DNA from: Paralichthys olivaceus
Taxonomy: Eukaryota; Chordata; Actinopteri; Pleuronectiformes; Paralichthyidae
Assembly (NCBI RefSeq): GCF_024713975.1
Contig: NC_091116.1
Location: forward strand, 14,056,682-14,120,681
Length of the DNA: 64,000 nucleotides
Direction of reading: 5' to 3'
A program made the position numbers and the translations under genes. This document shows positions 1 through 13,073 of the stretch, one piece after another. Positions within the stretch are counted from its first letter, which is position 1; each line of letters begins with the position of its first letter. Below the pieces are notes generated by a model. It did no database searches and had not been told where the DNA came from. It worked only from the letters and a program-made list of their open reading frames with translations.

Positions 1-70
1 TGAGGAAGAGGGTGAGGAGGGGAAGAGGAGGGGGTGAGGAAGAGGAGGGGGTGAGGAAGAGGAGGGGGGG
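1..70. repeat. GA-rich purine tract at the window edge
   Basis: Repeats of GGTGAGGAAGAGGAGGGG. The left end is truncated by the window. Confidence 0.85.
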
Positions 71-328
71 ACGTGACGCTGCTGCTGAGAGTGTGGCTCA
101 GAATGAAAATCAGTTCAGGAAGATGAACTCAGGATTGACCAGCAGCAGCTCCGGCCACTAGAGGTCAGTAATCAGCTGTGAGGACGACGAACTTGAAAAA
201 TCCTGGTCCAAACTTTAACCTGTGAACTTGACTTCACAACATCTGGACTTTGTGTTTCATCATCTGTGAACTGTTCGACAGATGAAGAGAAATATATAGA
301 AATATAACATGTTATACTCACCTCCACG

Positions 329-367
329 GTGTGTGTGTGTGTGTGTGTGTGTGAGTGTGTGTGTGAG

Positions 368-435
<68 letters not shown>

Positions 436-450
436 AGTGTGTGTGTGTGT
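329..450. repeat. (TG)n microsatellite, about 120 bp
   Basis: Near-pure TG with a few GAG interruptions. A second, more broken TG stretch lies at 551-597. Apparent His/Thr-rich ORFs across it are artefacts. Confidence 0.97.
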
Positions 451-1890
451 GGAGGGGAAGGTGCAGCCTTCACCCCAGGCCACTGTCCTGTGTGTGTGAG
501 TGGGGGGGGTGTATATCACATGGCTGTCTGCCTCATCCATCACTGAAAGGATGTGAGAGTGTGTGTGAGTGTGTGTGTGTGTGTGTTTGTGTGTGTTGTA
601 TTAAATATTCAGGAGAAGCTTCTTCTTGAATCTCGTCTCCAGATTTCCACATTTCTTTCGTCCTCGTGTGTCTCTCGTCTTTTCTGATCTCCAGATAAAT
701 TAGCGTCCGCTCCTTGTGTGCGTTACAGGTAACTAATAGCAGAAAGGTCAGAGGTCAGCAGAGGTAATGAAATATCCCTGTGACCCTGCGGTGGTCAGGT
801 ACGATGCTCGACAGGAAAGAGGAGAAGCTGCGGAGATGGGCGGAGGTGTAGTGATTTGTTTTTTGCTCCTGACAGAGTGAAGTGAATTATCGTCTGTTCT
901 CTGGTTACTGTTCTCGCCGCCGCTCGTTTCTCTGGATGAATTTTTTATCAGGCCTCCTCAAAATTTGGATAAGTTTAAATATTAATGCTACATATCGCTC
1001 ACCATCAGCCCCGGGGGGGTGGGGGCAGGGCCCTGCTCGTCAGACTACAACATGTCCGACCCGCTCTCACACACGAACGCCGACCTTTGTTTTAATCCGG
1101 ATCACGTTAAAGGTGTTGAACGAATTAACGGGCTGATCACAGGAGGATGAAGCAGCGTTAATTAAAAAACAGTCTTTGTGTCCATTTCAATCTCTTAGTT
1201 TTCAGTTGTTCATCGTCGAGGAAAAGAAGAAGAAGTTTCCTTGGATTCTGATTTAAACGTTTACATCAACGCACACATGATGTTTAACACAGAGACGATG
1301 GACTCAGCTGCTGACGTCTTCATGTGTCGGAACAAAAATCTATATTTAACATTTATTCAGCATCATTTTCCTTCTTGTTATCAACACATGATTTTTCTCT
1401 CCCTGATCTCGAGCACATCGTCGTTTACAGAGAAGACGAATGAAGAAATAATGACGACAGTTTGACTAAACACGATTACAAAACAGACAAATAAACCTGT
1501 GTTGCTTCACGACGAGCTGATTCACTTTGACATTTTAAAAAGATTGTGAAACAAACCACTTCCTCCTCTTCTGGTCAGACGTCCTGGTAACAACTGACGA
1601 CACCAAGTTTCACTGGAACAGGTTCCTTTAAATTTCTGTGTAAACACCTACATCCTCCGTCAGCGTCACCCTCAGGTGCTTCCTCCGCCACCGCCGGTCC
1701 GAGTGCCCTCGGGCAAGACACTGAGCCCGCTGACGAGCCTGTGGCTCTCCGACTGGCGCCTGCGCCGCTCCCGGCCCCGCCGTGTTTCGCTCGGGCCTTT
1801 TGTTCAGGAGCAGCTGACTGGCCGCCGCGAGATCCGTGATATTTCCAGTCTTTGTGTTCACTGTAACACGACTGGAGGGGGAACGTGAGA

Positions 1891-1922
<32 letters not shown>

Positions 1923-2049
1923 GAAGGACGACATATCATCGTGTGATATCAGACGTTGTTCTCACCTGGACTGAAAAAGGAGCGAAGGCGTGAAGTTCAA
2001 CGCGAGGACACTTGTTTTTATCTGCATGTTTTCCGTCCGTCCCACTCTT

Positions 2050-2165
2050 GTGAACACGACACCTCAACAACGCCTCGAGGGAATTTCTTCAAATCCAGTG
2101 CAAACGTTCACTTGGATCCAAAGATGAACTGATTAGAATTTGGTGGCCCTGCCCTGAAGAGATGG
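2050..2165 (+). mobile_element. dispersed repeat family B, copy 1
   Basis: GGAATTTCTTCAAAT, AAACGTTCACTTGGATC and AAAGATGAACTGATTAGAAT are shared with 48105-48225 in the same orientation. The sequence resembles a very common fish interspersed repeat. Confidence 0.6.
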
Positions 2166-2759
2166 AGGTATTTCCTGTGTGACGGTGTCAGGTGTGCACG
2201 CAGGGAAACAAAGGTTCCGGCGGTGCACGTCTGGGAGACGGGCCCGTCAGGAGCTTTCTGACCGCGGTGTCTCGTGCACACGCTGACCTGCAGAATTCTT
2301 GATTGTCGTTGAAGTTTGGTTTCCTTACGTAGAATCTGTTCTTTCACTCGTGACGAGTGGTTGGGTGTAATTAGAAGCAGGTGCCTGTGAATATTAAAAA
2401 TCTTATTTTAATTCCAGCATGAAAACCATTTTTCCTTCCAAGCTGCAGACTGAGTCAAAAGCCTCCAGACTGTTTCCAGGACGAACCAGAGGAGACAAAT
2501 GGGAATTCCATCTCATTTTGTAAATATCACTGCACCAGATTCACAAAGTCCTGTTTTCACAGATGGAGCCGAGTTGATTAGAAGAGTGTTTGTGCGCGAG
2601 CGTGTTTGAGGATCCGACCCTGATACCGAGAGAAACCGCAGAACAGCCTTAAATTCCTAAATCGACATTGTTACAAGCAATTTGTGAAGGTCAGAGGTCG
2701 CAGCACTTTGACGGATGACGTATGACCCCGAAGCAGCCGCGAGGAAGCGGAGAAAAGTG

Positions 2760-2880
2760 ACGAGTGAGGAAAAGATTTATTGCAGCTCCGACCAGAGGGA
2801 CTGGAGAGCATTAATATGGGAATAATTAGGAAACGCTGGCAGCAGACCAAGTCCGCAAATATTTAGGCTCTGAAGTTCTT
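2760..2880. promoter_or_regulatory. possible conserved noncoding element
   Basis: Nonrepetitive sequence with GATTTATTGCAG, GCATTAATATGGGAATAATT and GCAAATATTTAGG words. By-eye texture only. Confidence 0.2.
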
Positions 2881-3760
2881 CCTCAGCAGCCGCAGCTCGG
2901 AGCTGGATCACAAACAAGCGCTCGGCTTCTGGTCAGCGCTGACGTCTCTGTGCAGCGTCCTGACCGACACACCAGGAAGTTGTCCAACACGTCTCCTGCT
3001 GAGTCATGTGTTTCTCCGTCGTATAAATACAGACGCTCGGTAAACACACACACACCCTCGACGATTAAAGATCATCTTTATCTGGGACACTTGACCCCAC
3101 AGCTGTCCCGTTAGCAGCCCGCCGTCTGAGCCCCGCGAGACGCTTCCTCTGCATTCCAGCCGCAGAGAGGAATCTCTGTCTGAGGACCATCGTCCAATAG
3201 AGTGCGGCGCACATGTTTGTGTAAGGAGAGAGGAACCGCCATCATCCATCCACCTGGACGTCTGCACCAGTTGGCCGCGTGCAGTCTCAGGCGGGGGAAC
3301 GTGTCTGTTCCAGGCTCCAGATGCGTCCGACCCCGCTCCATAATTCAGCACAGGCCTCGCAGATCAAGGCATTTCCTCTGAACCCCCCCCCCCGACATCC
3401 ATCCCAACTTTCATTAAAGCCCCGGTACAGCAGAGAGCGAGGGCGCTGGCGGCTGAGTCGCTCGGCGGCAGCGTCGCTCGGTTTGACATGTGCTCGCGTC
3501 TGCGGGACCAGGCTGGAATTCCTCGCCATCTGGGGTCGAGGAAATGAGGCAGCGGGACCCCGAGCTGAGAAAAGATTGTAATAAGCACAGAGGCCGAACA
3601 CAGCGCCGCGATAACGGAGACGTATTGACTCCGGACACAAACAAATCAAACTCAGTAATGAGCTGGGAGAGGAAGCGATGGTGCAGTGAACATTTCAGCC
3701 TGTGAGGGACGCTGTCACAGCTTCGGACGGTTGTGTTGACGTTACGTCTCTTTGTGGAGG

Positions 3761-3762
<2 letters not shown>

Positions 3763-3808
<46 letters not shown>
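3763..3808. repeat. (TG)n microsatellite
   Basis: Pure GT run of about 46 bp. Confidence 0.97.
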
Positions 3809-3810
<2 letters not shown>

Positions 3811-5242
3811 AGGGAAAGGTCAGAGCGTTTCCTTTGTTTTCTCTCTCCCCTCATCTTTTTCTTCTGTTCCCACGCCGCGGCTGATGAATCACAATCACGC
3901 CATCTCACTTTGAACCTCAGCGGCAGGCGGCCGGCCCTCTCGCCCTCCTCTCAGATAGATGCATTTGATGACAAGCGGCGCTCCGTTGCGTCTGAGACGC
4001 GGCGCTCTGACATGTCATCGACGTCTGGCCGGCGGCCTGCCTGCCCGCCCGCCCGCCCTGTCATTCAACCAGCGGCGGACGCGAGGCCTGCCGCTTCCTG
4101 ACTGGTGGCTCCGTGCTCCGGGTCTAAAGGTCACAGCGGCATTTTTTTCGAGCGGCGATAAGCTGCTGTTTGACCTTATCGCTGCAGCGGCTTAGACTGA
4201 GCTTTGTGACATATGATATGAAAGCCGCAGGATGAAAGAGTCTCCTCCACACGTCAGAGCCTCCGTCCACCACAACAACGTATGCATTACATCACCTGCA
4301 CGGCCGAGGGGACGGCTCCGGCTCTAATCCTCAGCTTCTCAGCTTCTGAACCCAAACGCTCTCATTGAAACCTGAAGATGAAACAAGGATCAAAAACTCC
4401 AACATCTGTGACATCAGTCCTCTCAGTGTTGTTCATCAACGGAACTTCTCAGCAGTTTGGATTGGATCGAAATCTCTCTCCGTCCGGGAATCACTTTCTT
4501 TTTTCCTTTGCACTTTGGAAACTGAACCTCGGAGCTCCAGGAAGTTTCTCAAACAAAGAGGATCGAGCTCGGAGTGGAGCCGCCGCTGGGTCCAACTGGA
4601 CGCCATCGGCTGGACGTTTTCCAGACAATTCTAAAGAGACCGTGAACGTGCAGATGGTCCCCTGAGGAATGTCCTCCAGCAGGAACCTGTGGATGAGCAG
4701 AGGGACGTCTGTCCCTGCAGCGGCCGGGGAGAGACGGGTTCTGTGGCGGCGTCAGGACCTGGAGGTGCAGAACAGGTGCAGAGCTGCAGGGACGGACCTG
4801 GAACACACTGACACTCTTTGATCCAGGAGAGAAGAACCCGATCCAACAGCTTGGATTCTGAGCATCAGCTCGGCGGAAACGTTTTAGAGTCGCTTTTTAT
4901 TTACCCATCGTTTCTAAAAACTCAGAAAACAAGTCAGAACTCGAGTCGGTTCTCCAGCTGCTCATTGTTTGCATCTTGCTGTAAGTGGTTTCCTGAAGTT
5001 CAGGGGAGTTGAAAGGTCAGAGGTCATTGAGGCGATGGAGAACACTTCCTGTCGTGTCCCGAGCTCGGTGAAGAATAAAAACCGTCCAATAAAACTGAAG
5101 GAAACTGGTTCTCGACACAACGAGGCTTTACGACACCTTTTAAACACAGACACCGAGGGGTCGCCTTTCAAAGACAGCAGCTTCTTCTGCTGCGGCTCTT
5201 TCATGTCTGGACGCCGCTCAAGTCCACGTCCAAGGCTGCGGC

Positions 5243-5263
5243 GGGCGGGGGCGGGGGCGGGGG
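5243..5263 (+). other. G-quadruplex candidate
   Basis: Four G tracts of at least three separated by single C: GGGCGGGGGCGGGGGCGGGG. It fits the canonical four-tract pattern with one-base loops. Confidence 0.7.
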
Positions 5264-5459
5264 TGTCCAAACAAGCCTGAGTAACCTGAGAGCGCTGACC
5301 TGGGCGATCGAGGGGGGGGGGGGGCGGGGGATCAGCCCTCATCAGGGGCGGGGTTATCGCTCCACATCTCTGGACCTTTTCCAGCCCACTCCGCCTCTGC
5401 TTGACCCCCCCGACCTCGCTGCTTCATGTGCCGCCGCTGTCCTCGCTCTGTTCTCTGTC

Positions 5460-5538
5460 TGTGTGTGTTAATGTGTGTTTGTGTGTGTGTGTGTGAGTGT
5501 GTGTCTGTGTGTGTGTGTGTGTGTGTGTGAGTGTGTGA
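5460..5538. repeat. interrupted (TG)n microsatellite
   Basis: GT runs with TTAATG, GAG and TCT interruptions. Confidence 0.95.
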
Positions 5539-5909
5539 TGTTTTAATAGATTAAACTCATGAAATACACAAATGAAACCTTGAAAGTACACGTGAGGATA
5601 AAAGTTATTTTAAAGAACGTAATAAAACTTTTTTTCTGTTAGAATGAGAAGAAGCAGAAGAGCTGCTGCTGAAACAAACTGTTCAGATTCTTCATGTTTT
5701 AAAGTTTCTGCTGAACACTGGAGATAAACTCTGGTTGTTAAGAACTGATCTCAGTTCAGCTTCACTCTTCACCTGGAGCTGATGGAGACTCTCAGTCACT
5801 TGTTCTCTGAGGAGATGAACCCACTCAGCAGAGAGAGAGAACAGACGCTCAGCGAGCGAAGGAGGAAACGTTCTCCACCTTCACACATCACATTTATTTG
5901 TCTCACCTC

Positions 5910-5911
<2 letters not shown>

Positions 5912-5962
<51 letters not shown>
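5912..5962. repeat. (TG)n microsatellite
   Basis: Pure run of about 50 bp. Confidence 0.97.
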
Positions 5963-5964
<2 letters not shown>

Positions 5965-8900
5965 CCCTGAGGCCGGACGATTCACAAATATCATCGATAA
6001 AGTTGTTTATCTGATGCAAAAGCTGCTGACGTCAGAAACCCGTGTGGACGAGGGGAAAGTGTGAAGCTGCGGAAATTCTTCAGATTCAGTCGGTGCTCGT
6101 CAGAGTCCTCCCCCCCGACACTGGATCCGCTCCCCTGAGTTTACTCTGGACGGTTACGTCCTCTCATTGGCTCTTTATGATCATTTTTACGGGAATAGAA
6201 ACCTCTCCCTCTGCTTATTTTACCCACGACCCCCCGTGACCTCCCCTCGCCGCGCAGGAGTCGGCCGGCCGCGCTTCCACCGCGCCTCCCGGGAGGGCTG
6301 GCAGGGATTCACAGAGCCGCCTGTCACAGTGTTGATGCTAAACGTACAAATGTTCGGCTCCAGAGTGACTTTAAAAGGGAAACATGTGTTTGGGCCCAGG
6401 CAGGAATGATGAGGTGGCGCAGACGTGCACTCAGCTCCGTGAGGACACAAACGTCCAGCGTAAGAATGTCAAGTATTCTCTTCCACGCTGTAAACAGAGC
6501 GGGCCTCGGCGTGTCGATGTCCGGGAGCTGCAGCGGTTCAGAGCTGGCCGCGGCTGACGTTTTGCTTTTTAAGCGTTTGGGCTGAAGCTGCTGCGCAGGT
6601 CGGCTCGGAGCGAGAGCGAGATTACAATCCCAGCTGGGAGCAGAGATCCGAGCTTCACCGCTGACGGAACCAGAGGAACTGAGCTGCTTCTGAAAACTGA
6701 CGAGGAGGATGGGAGGATAGGTTGAATTGGCTTGGTCGCTATGGTTACGCCTGGCGTTGCTCTTACTCTACTTCCTGTTTACGCCTCACGACCAGAGCCG
6801 GTGAAACACTCGGAGGCTGTTTTAGTTTGAAGGTCAAACCCTGACGCCTCAGTTGTTCCTTCTATTTTCATAACGTCCTAAATATTCAAACGCGCCCTCA
6901 GTTTATTTCACTTGTCCAAAGAAAATAATCTGAAGGAGAGACATTACCTGTTGACGTGGACGTTATTGCGTTGAAACGCGATATCTCCGTCTTATTAACT
7001 TCAGGTTCTGTCTGTTACCGAACACTAAATGTTGTTTTTTAATAAAGCAAAGTGAAAAAAATCCGTCCGCAGCTTAAGATCGCGTTAACGATTCGTTATC
7101 TTCTAAATTTCAGACGTTGACGGACGATCTCGTCTCTGTGTGAGACAGACAACGTGGTTTCATGTGATGAGCGGACACATTAGTTGATTTAAACCTGTAG
7201 ATGCAGAGTTCATGTATTTATTTCTTTTGTTTTCAGGGACGCTCAGCGACGATGAGTTAAAAAGGGAGGGAGTGGATGAATCAGACATTTTTGCAGTTTG
7301 AGTGGATGACGACACATTAAGACAGAAATGTCTCAGGACTTGAGCTTTTAAATGAGAAATACATGGAGATGAAAAGAATCTGTTCCCGTCCTGCGTTTCC
7401 TCCCGAACAGCCCGAGTCCTCTGACAAGGTGAAAAGGTCATTTTTCATTTGCTCGTGAGGTCAGAGCGGCGCGGCCGAGGCCACTTGTCTCACACGACGT
7501 CCCACTCCATCAAATCAGCAGCGGTCGTTGAGTTTAGTGTTCGAGAGTTAACACGACGGTTTGAAGTGGGGAGGGCAGAGGCCGCAGCGACGCCGGGTCT
7601 AAAGGACGGCGGGTTCAGCTTTGAGGTTTGGGCGTCAGGGTCTGAGAGGCGGGATTAAATGAAGGGTCCGGAGCCTCGCTGGGGGGTTGAGACGGACTTG
7701 AGAGCGTCTGCTCCCCTCTCGAGTGGCGGGCAGCTGCAGCAGGAATTCCTCCTGTTACAGCCCCGTCAGCCGGCACCTCTTAAAACCGGACGGGACGATT
7801 GCGAGCGGCACGCCCGGGCCTCAACCTCGGCTCGGCCCGGCTCGGAGAGGGACCGGCTCTTTACCACCACTCACCCCATGGATCACTTTAACTGCGCCGC
7901 TGACAAGGTTTTAGGCCGACGAGCAGTCGGAGCTCAGAGATGTGTGCGATGCGGCCACCTCACTCTGCTCAGGTTTGATGCGGAGGAGGCGAAGGGTCCG
8001 TACTTCCTGTTTGGTTCCGAGCTGTGTAACCTTCTTCTGATTGAACTCTTCATCACGTGATCGTTGGAACAGATTCAGCTTCTGTCTCAAACCATGACAG
8101 TGCAGGTTTGCAGACGTAACTTCTCTGGTTTTTCTTCTCTTCGTGACGACGATGGAATTTCCTGGTTCTCAATTCTTTTTTAAGATTCTCGGTATCTTTG
8201 TTCTTCTTTTTGTGTCGTTCATTAGAAACCTACATTTGAACTTCCTGAGGTTGTGGGATTTTCTCCCACTGAAGTTCAGTGAATCCTCCTCGTAATATTT
8301 AGGAAGCCACATCTTGTGTCTTGCTCAGTGGTTTCTCTGAGGTCGGGAGGACAGAGAGAGAGACGGACAGACAGAGAGGACAGACAGAGACGGAGGACAG
8401 ACAGAGTTTCACAGCTCAACTTTCTCACAGTCTAATGGGATTCCTCCAGATTTACGCTCACTAAGCCTGGAGACAGAGTCCAGCGCCTGACGAAGAGGAG
8501 GAAATAAAACCAGTTCAATGAATGAGTGAATGATCGTCTCTCTTCCTCCCTTGCATCACCTCCTCATCTCCGTCCCCTCTGCTTCTTGTACATCTTCTCT
8601 CTTCTTCTCACCTCCTCCTCCTCCTCACCCTGTTTGCTGTGCTGATCTTCATTAATGTTTCTATGATTCTTTATTTTATTTCCATAAACAGTTCATCCTC
8701 CGTCTTTAATAAATTTATAGAAAAAGACGAAATGACAAATTAAATAAATTGAATAAAGCGAAAAATGAACAAAGTAAAGACAATGAAGACCAAACTAGAG
8801 AGGGGGGAGGAGGGGGGAGGAGGGGGGATGTGTTTGTAGAGGAGGAGTGTGTGTGTGTGTGTGTGGGGGGGGGGGGGTCTTTGATGAATTGCTCCAGGGG

Positions 8901-9634
8901 TCAAGTTCACGAGGTTGGCGTGCGTAGAAATCCGCGAGGCTTATCTCTCTAAAGAGACACGACGCAGATAGAGAGGGGGGGGGGGCGCTGTGCGTCCATC
9001 TGGTACCGAGGGGTGGGGCGGGGGGGCAGAGGGAGGAGGAGGTGACAGATTCTGTAATCAGGTGAATTTAAAACTTAATTTTATAAAAGTTTTCTTTCCT
9101 CCTCCATGAAAATATTGAATCCACTCGTGACCATCGGAGTCTTTTAAAGAAATGAGGACGTTTGATGTTTGCTGAACTTTTATTGGACAAACTTTATTGG
9201 TTGTCGGAGACGAGGTTCAAACAGAAGACGTTATTCAAACTTCATATTAAAAACCACAGAACTACTTTTGAATAAAGATGGAGGTAAGAAACATTCAGGA
9301 AGTTCTTCTCCTGACATTAAATCAAGAGTTAAGATTAAAAGAGTGAAACAGGAACTGAAATCAATATTTCTTTCCTCTATTGATTCCTGATTTTATTTTG
9401 TTAGTCACGTTGTGTTAAAACAGGACGTGAAACTCATGCGTCATCCTGCGTCGTGTGTGTAGCTGAAGACTCTTCGATGAAGTAACAGTGGGCGTTCATG
9501 TGTCCCTGCAGAGTCTGGACGTGTGGACGCCTGGACGCCAGCTCACTGCGTCTCCATCAGTGGAAGTTTTTCACAGCGTCACAGCTTCAGTGTCGTGGAA
9601 GAATCATCTCTAACTCGTGTGATCGTTCCTCCGT

Positions 9635-9706
9635 CATGTCTCCATGTCTCCATGTCTCCATGTCTTCATGTCTCCATGTCTTCATGTCTCCATGTCTCCA
9701 TGTTCT
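9635..9706. repeat. 8-bp tandem repeat CATGTCTC, about 9 copies
   Basis: CATGTCTC/CATGTCTT units in direct succession. This explains the MSPCLHVS-type ORF translations. Confidence 0.95.
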
Positions 9707-10700
9707 CTGATCTGATGATCCTCCTGGTTTCCCTTTTTAAAAAGACGTTGAAGGAAACAGGATGAGGACGTGGACGGAGCTCGGTTCAGTGTTTGACTTG
9801 TTTCTCAGTTCTGTCCGTGGAAGCATCCGTTCTGCTGAAGTTCCCCTGAGCATGACGCTCCAGCACCCCCCCACCACCTCTGACCTCTGACCTCTGACCT
9901 CCCTACAGGAGGAGCTGCAGCGGTTTGATTTACAGAAGAATTCATCTTCTGAATCTTCCTTCGTTACTGAACTAGAGAAAGTAATCAGTTACTCTCGTAG
10001 CTGCTTTGATCCCTCGAGCTTCATCTCTCCGTCTCTGTGAAACGACCTCTGATCGTATGAACTGTGTGGTTTTGCACGTTCGTTACCGATGATGTCGGAC
10101 GCTCTGCCTCCTCGGTGACGGGTCACATGACCTTCAGATGATCAGACGGTTGTCTTGATGTGCAGCGTCTCCTGACGGGGGGGAAACCACAGCTCGGTTT
10201 GAGGCGGCGGACGTTAACCGAGTCCAGCTGCGTCGCTCACACAGCCGCACGGTGTCAAAGACAAATTGAATCCTCCTGATCCGGGACGTCCCCTCGTCTG
10301 AGTGCGGCGCTCTGTGCTGCGGCGTGGCGGTTCGAGCCTCGCAGGAAATGAACCGCAGCTCTGAGTGAATGATGGATGAGGGTTCTGTTCTCAGCAGGTT
10401 GAGTTATAGAGAAGAAGAATGGTTCAGTTTAGTGAGTCCAACGAAACCCTGTCACATTTCAGCTCTTCAAGAAATGTACGAACCACGCAGAGCATCCAGA
10501 GCTGCAACGTGTCCCTCCGCCCAGCTGCACATGGTAGATCTCAGAGGAAGAAACAGGAAGTGTCAGTGATTCATTGGAAAACTCATGAACCGTTTAATCT
10601 TTAACGGTTTTCACACACTATCAGATATGTCGTCACTTGTCATCTTCCGACCCTGACGTCTGTTTGTCCTGACGGTGAAGTGATGGTCCATCTCTTCAGA

Positions 10701-10812
10701 GTCCTCCTGGTCCCGTGTCCTCCTGGTCCCGTGTCCTCCTGGTCCCGTGTCTTCCTGGTCCCGTGTCCTCCTGGTCCCATGTCCTCCTGGTCCCATGTCC
10801 TCCTGGTGTCCA
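10701..10812. repeat. 16-bp minisatellite GTCCTCCTGGTCCCGT, 7 copies
   Basis: Seven near-identical units, the last partial. Shares the core CTCCTGGTCCC with the large array at 62601-63640. The overlapping Gly/Arg/Asp-rich ORFs are artefacts. Confidence 0.95.
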
Positions 10813-12972
10813 GCTCAGTTTTTCCGTCCTCGTGTACCACGTTTGGACTTTGACCCTGTCGTCCTCTGCGTGTCTCCGTCCGTCCCACGCTCTCAAGGTT
10901 TTCCAGTTTCTCGAGGGACACTCACACTTCACTGTCTGTCTGTTTGTCCCCGTGGAGACGAGAATCTAATGGGATCCAGTCCGCGGCCGTGGAGGACGCG
11001 GCGACACCATTACCGAGCTCTCGGAGAGGACGTTTGATGAGGGCGCGATGGCTTTCATGGTGCAGGGAGGGGGGCGGGCTTTAAACATGTGGCCAACGTG
11101 TGGCTTGAACTCTCTCTGAACCCCCCTCGCCACCGCGCCGCTGCATGGGAGTCATTAGCCAGTGTGCAGGGAGGCGGAGGGAGGGTGTTTACGTCGCTGG
11201 CGTGCAGTCGTACGCTGCGGTGTGTGAACACGGACGGAACACGAGGGGTTTGGCGACTTCAAAGACGTCCGAGAGGGTTGGACTGTGTTTGCCTGCTGCT
11301 CGGAGGCTGATGGACGAGGCCTGTGGCTGCGTCGAATCAAACGACTCCTAATTTATTTTATTGCTTTCTTATTTCATTTAAAGGCTTCAAGGAGAATTAG
11401 GCCTTTTTACAACTTGGGTTTTATGTCTTTGAGACTTTTGATGATTTCCCCTCTTGATCTGACGTCGTGTTGCTTCATATAAATCAGTCACGTTGCTTTT
11501 AATATATCATCCTGTGGGTTTTTAATCTTCAGAGTTACAACGTTTTCTCCAGAAAGAAACAGAAAAACAAATAACGTCGCACAGGAAACCACAAAAAGCT
11601 TCAGTCACCGATGACTCACAGTGAAATAGTTGAATTCTAATGCTTTCATTTAAAGCAGCCAACCTCATTCCAACCTCATTCTGTTAAACACAACATTTAA
11701 ATCTGGCTCCGCTTGCTGACGACTGGTCAGTCTGCTGTAACCATAGAAACAGCGATGAGGCCGGAAACAGAAGTAAAGCAGGAGACTCTGCTGAAACGAT
11801 TTGAGCCGCAGAGGATCAGAAGTAAAGATCTCTGGATATTTCAGGTTCTGGAAGTTTTGTTGATTCCAGTTTTAAGCCGGAGGCTCGTCCTGTTTCCTCG
11901 TCCACATCAAACCTTGACGAAGCAGAATCTCGGTTGTTAAGTTGTTTGTGTTTTTCCTCGTTCGGTTTCCTCCCCCGACGGGCCTCCCTTTTGTTTTCAT
12001 TCGCGCCGTTAATCGATTTACGCTAATCAGCTAATGAATCGTTTAATCCACCAACAGATTACAGGAGGCTGGCGGGGGAGGCAGCCGCTGTCGTGGCTCT
12101 GATGCGACGACTCACTCGTCTGCTTCTCAGCGACACCTCGTGGGAGCGGGCGGCCGCTCGCTGCCAGACGCCTCGTCGCTGGTTCAGAAAGAAGAAGAAG
12201 TAGAAGCTGAGCGGAGAAGCTGCAGTAATCGTGCTGTAGCGCAGACAGCTGGCACGTCTGATCCCCACAGATTGGTTTTAGTGGCACAAATAAAGCTGAT
12301 TAGCACCATGTCGCTAGTCCCACTAACCTGTCACAGACACCGCTGCCCTCGGAACGCCGCGTCACCGTGTGTGAGAGGACGAACGTGTAAATATATATTT
12401 CACGGTTTCACGCACATCACCTCTGTTCTCGTGTCCCGGTCCTTCGGTTTCCTCGGACGCAGCTTTGGGCTGAAGCTGCGTGACGCCAGCGTTTGTTTTG
12501 CACTTGAACCCGTCCTCGCCGTCCCTCGAGTTCCCGCCCAAAAAAGGCGTCTCGTACTGAGCTGAGCGCTGAGGGGGGATGAGCTCTTGTGAAAGCGGCG
12601 TGGGCGGAGGACAGACACGGCGTCAATTAGCTGGAGGTAAACACAGATGGGGGGTTTTCTTCCAGTGGCAGGTGGGAAGGCTCAGGACGTCCCCTCGGGG
12701 GGGTCGGCCGGGGTCACACCCTCGTTTTTTCCGACGCCTCGCCGAGCTGGACTTCCTGTAACTTTGAATTTATTCATGAAAAGCTTTTGACGGGAGAGTC
12801 GGACCTGAGGTGGGCGGAGCTCAGTGTGAAGGGGTAAGGACGTGAGACAAGGTCGTTTTTAAAAGTCGTGAAACTGGTCCCAGACTTTTGATCCGTTCGG
12901 AGTTTGACAGAATTGAATGTGTTCAGGAAAAACACTTGTTGCTCCAGAGACACGAAGTTTGTCTCCGTTAAG

Positions 12973-13073
12973 ATGAGTGAGTGAAGGAGTGAGTGAAGGA
13001 GTGAGTGAAGGAGTGAGTGAGTGAAGGAGTGAGTGAAGGAGTGAGTGAGTGAAGGAGTGAGTGAAGGAGTGAG
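12973..13073. repeat. GAGTGAGTGAAG tandem repeat
   Basis: About eight copies of a 12-bp unit with extra GAGT tetramers. Confidence 0.95.

Larger units (their letters stand above)
600..4370. other. noncoding stretch, no gene seen
   Basis: Contains (TG)n at 1893-1921 and 3763-3808, family B repeat copy 1, a moderately CNE-like patch near 2760-2880, and GC-rich sequence at 4030-4110 with (CCCG)n-type words. No conserved reading frame was recognised. Confidence 0.6.
4371..9600. other. noncoding stretch, no gene seen
   Basis: Contains (TG)n at 5460-5538 and 5912-5962, G runs near 5311-5330, 8867-8878 and 8977-8986, a GACAGA-rich patch at 8350-8407 and AT-rich sequence at 8640-8770. No supported coding region. 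Confidence 0.6.

Noticed and set aside
172..543. His/Thr-rich ORF
   Set aside because: Translation of a TG/CA microsatellite; the same applies to similar ORFs at 3414-3908, 20837-21261, 54505-54814 and 60987-61326.
8341..8410. GACAGA repeats considered as a CRISPR-like or spacer array
   Set aside because: No constant repeat with unique spacers; simple purine-rich slippage in a vertebrate genome.
10611..10932. Gly/Arg/Asp-rich overlapping minus-strand ORFs
   Set aside because: Produced by the 16-bp minisatellite.
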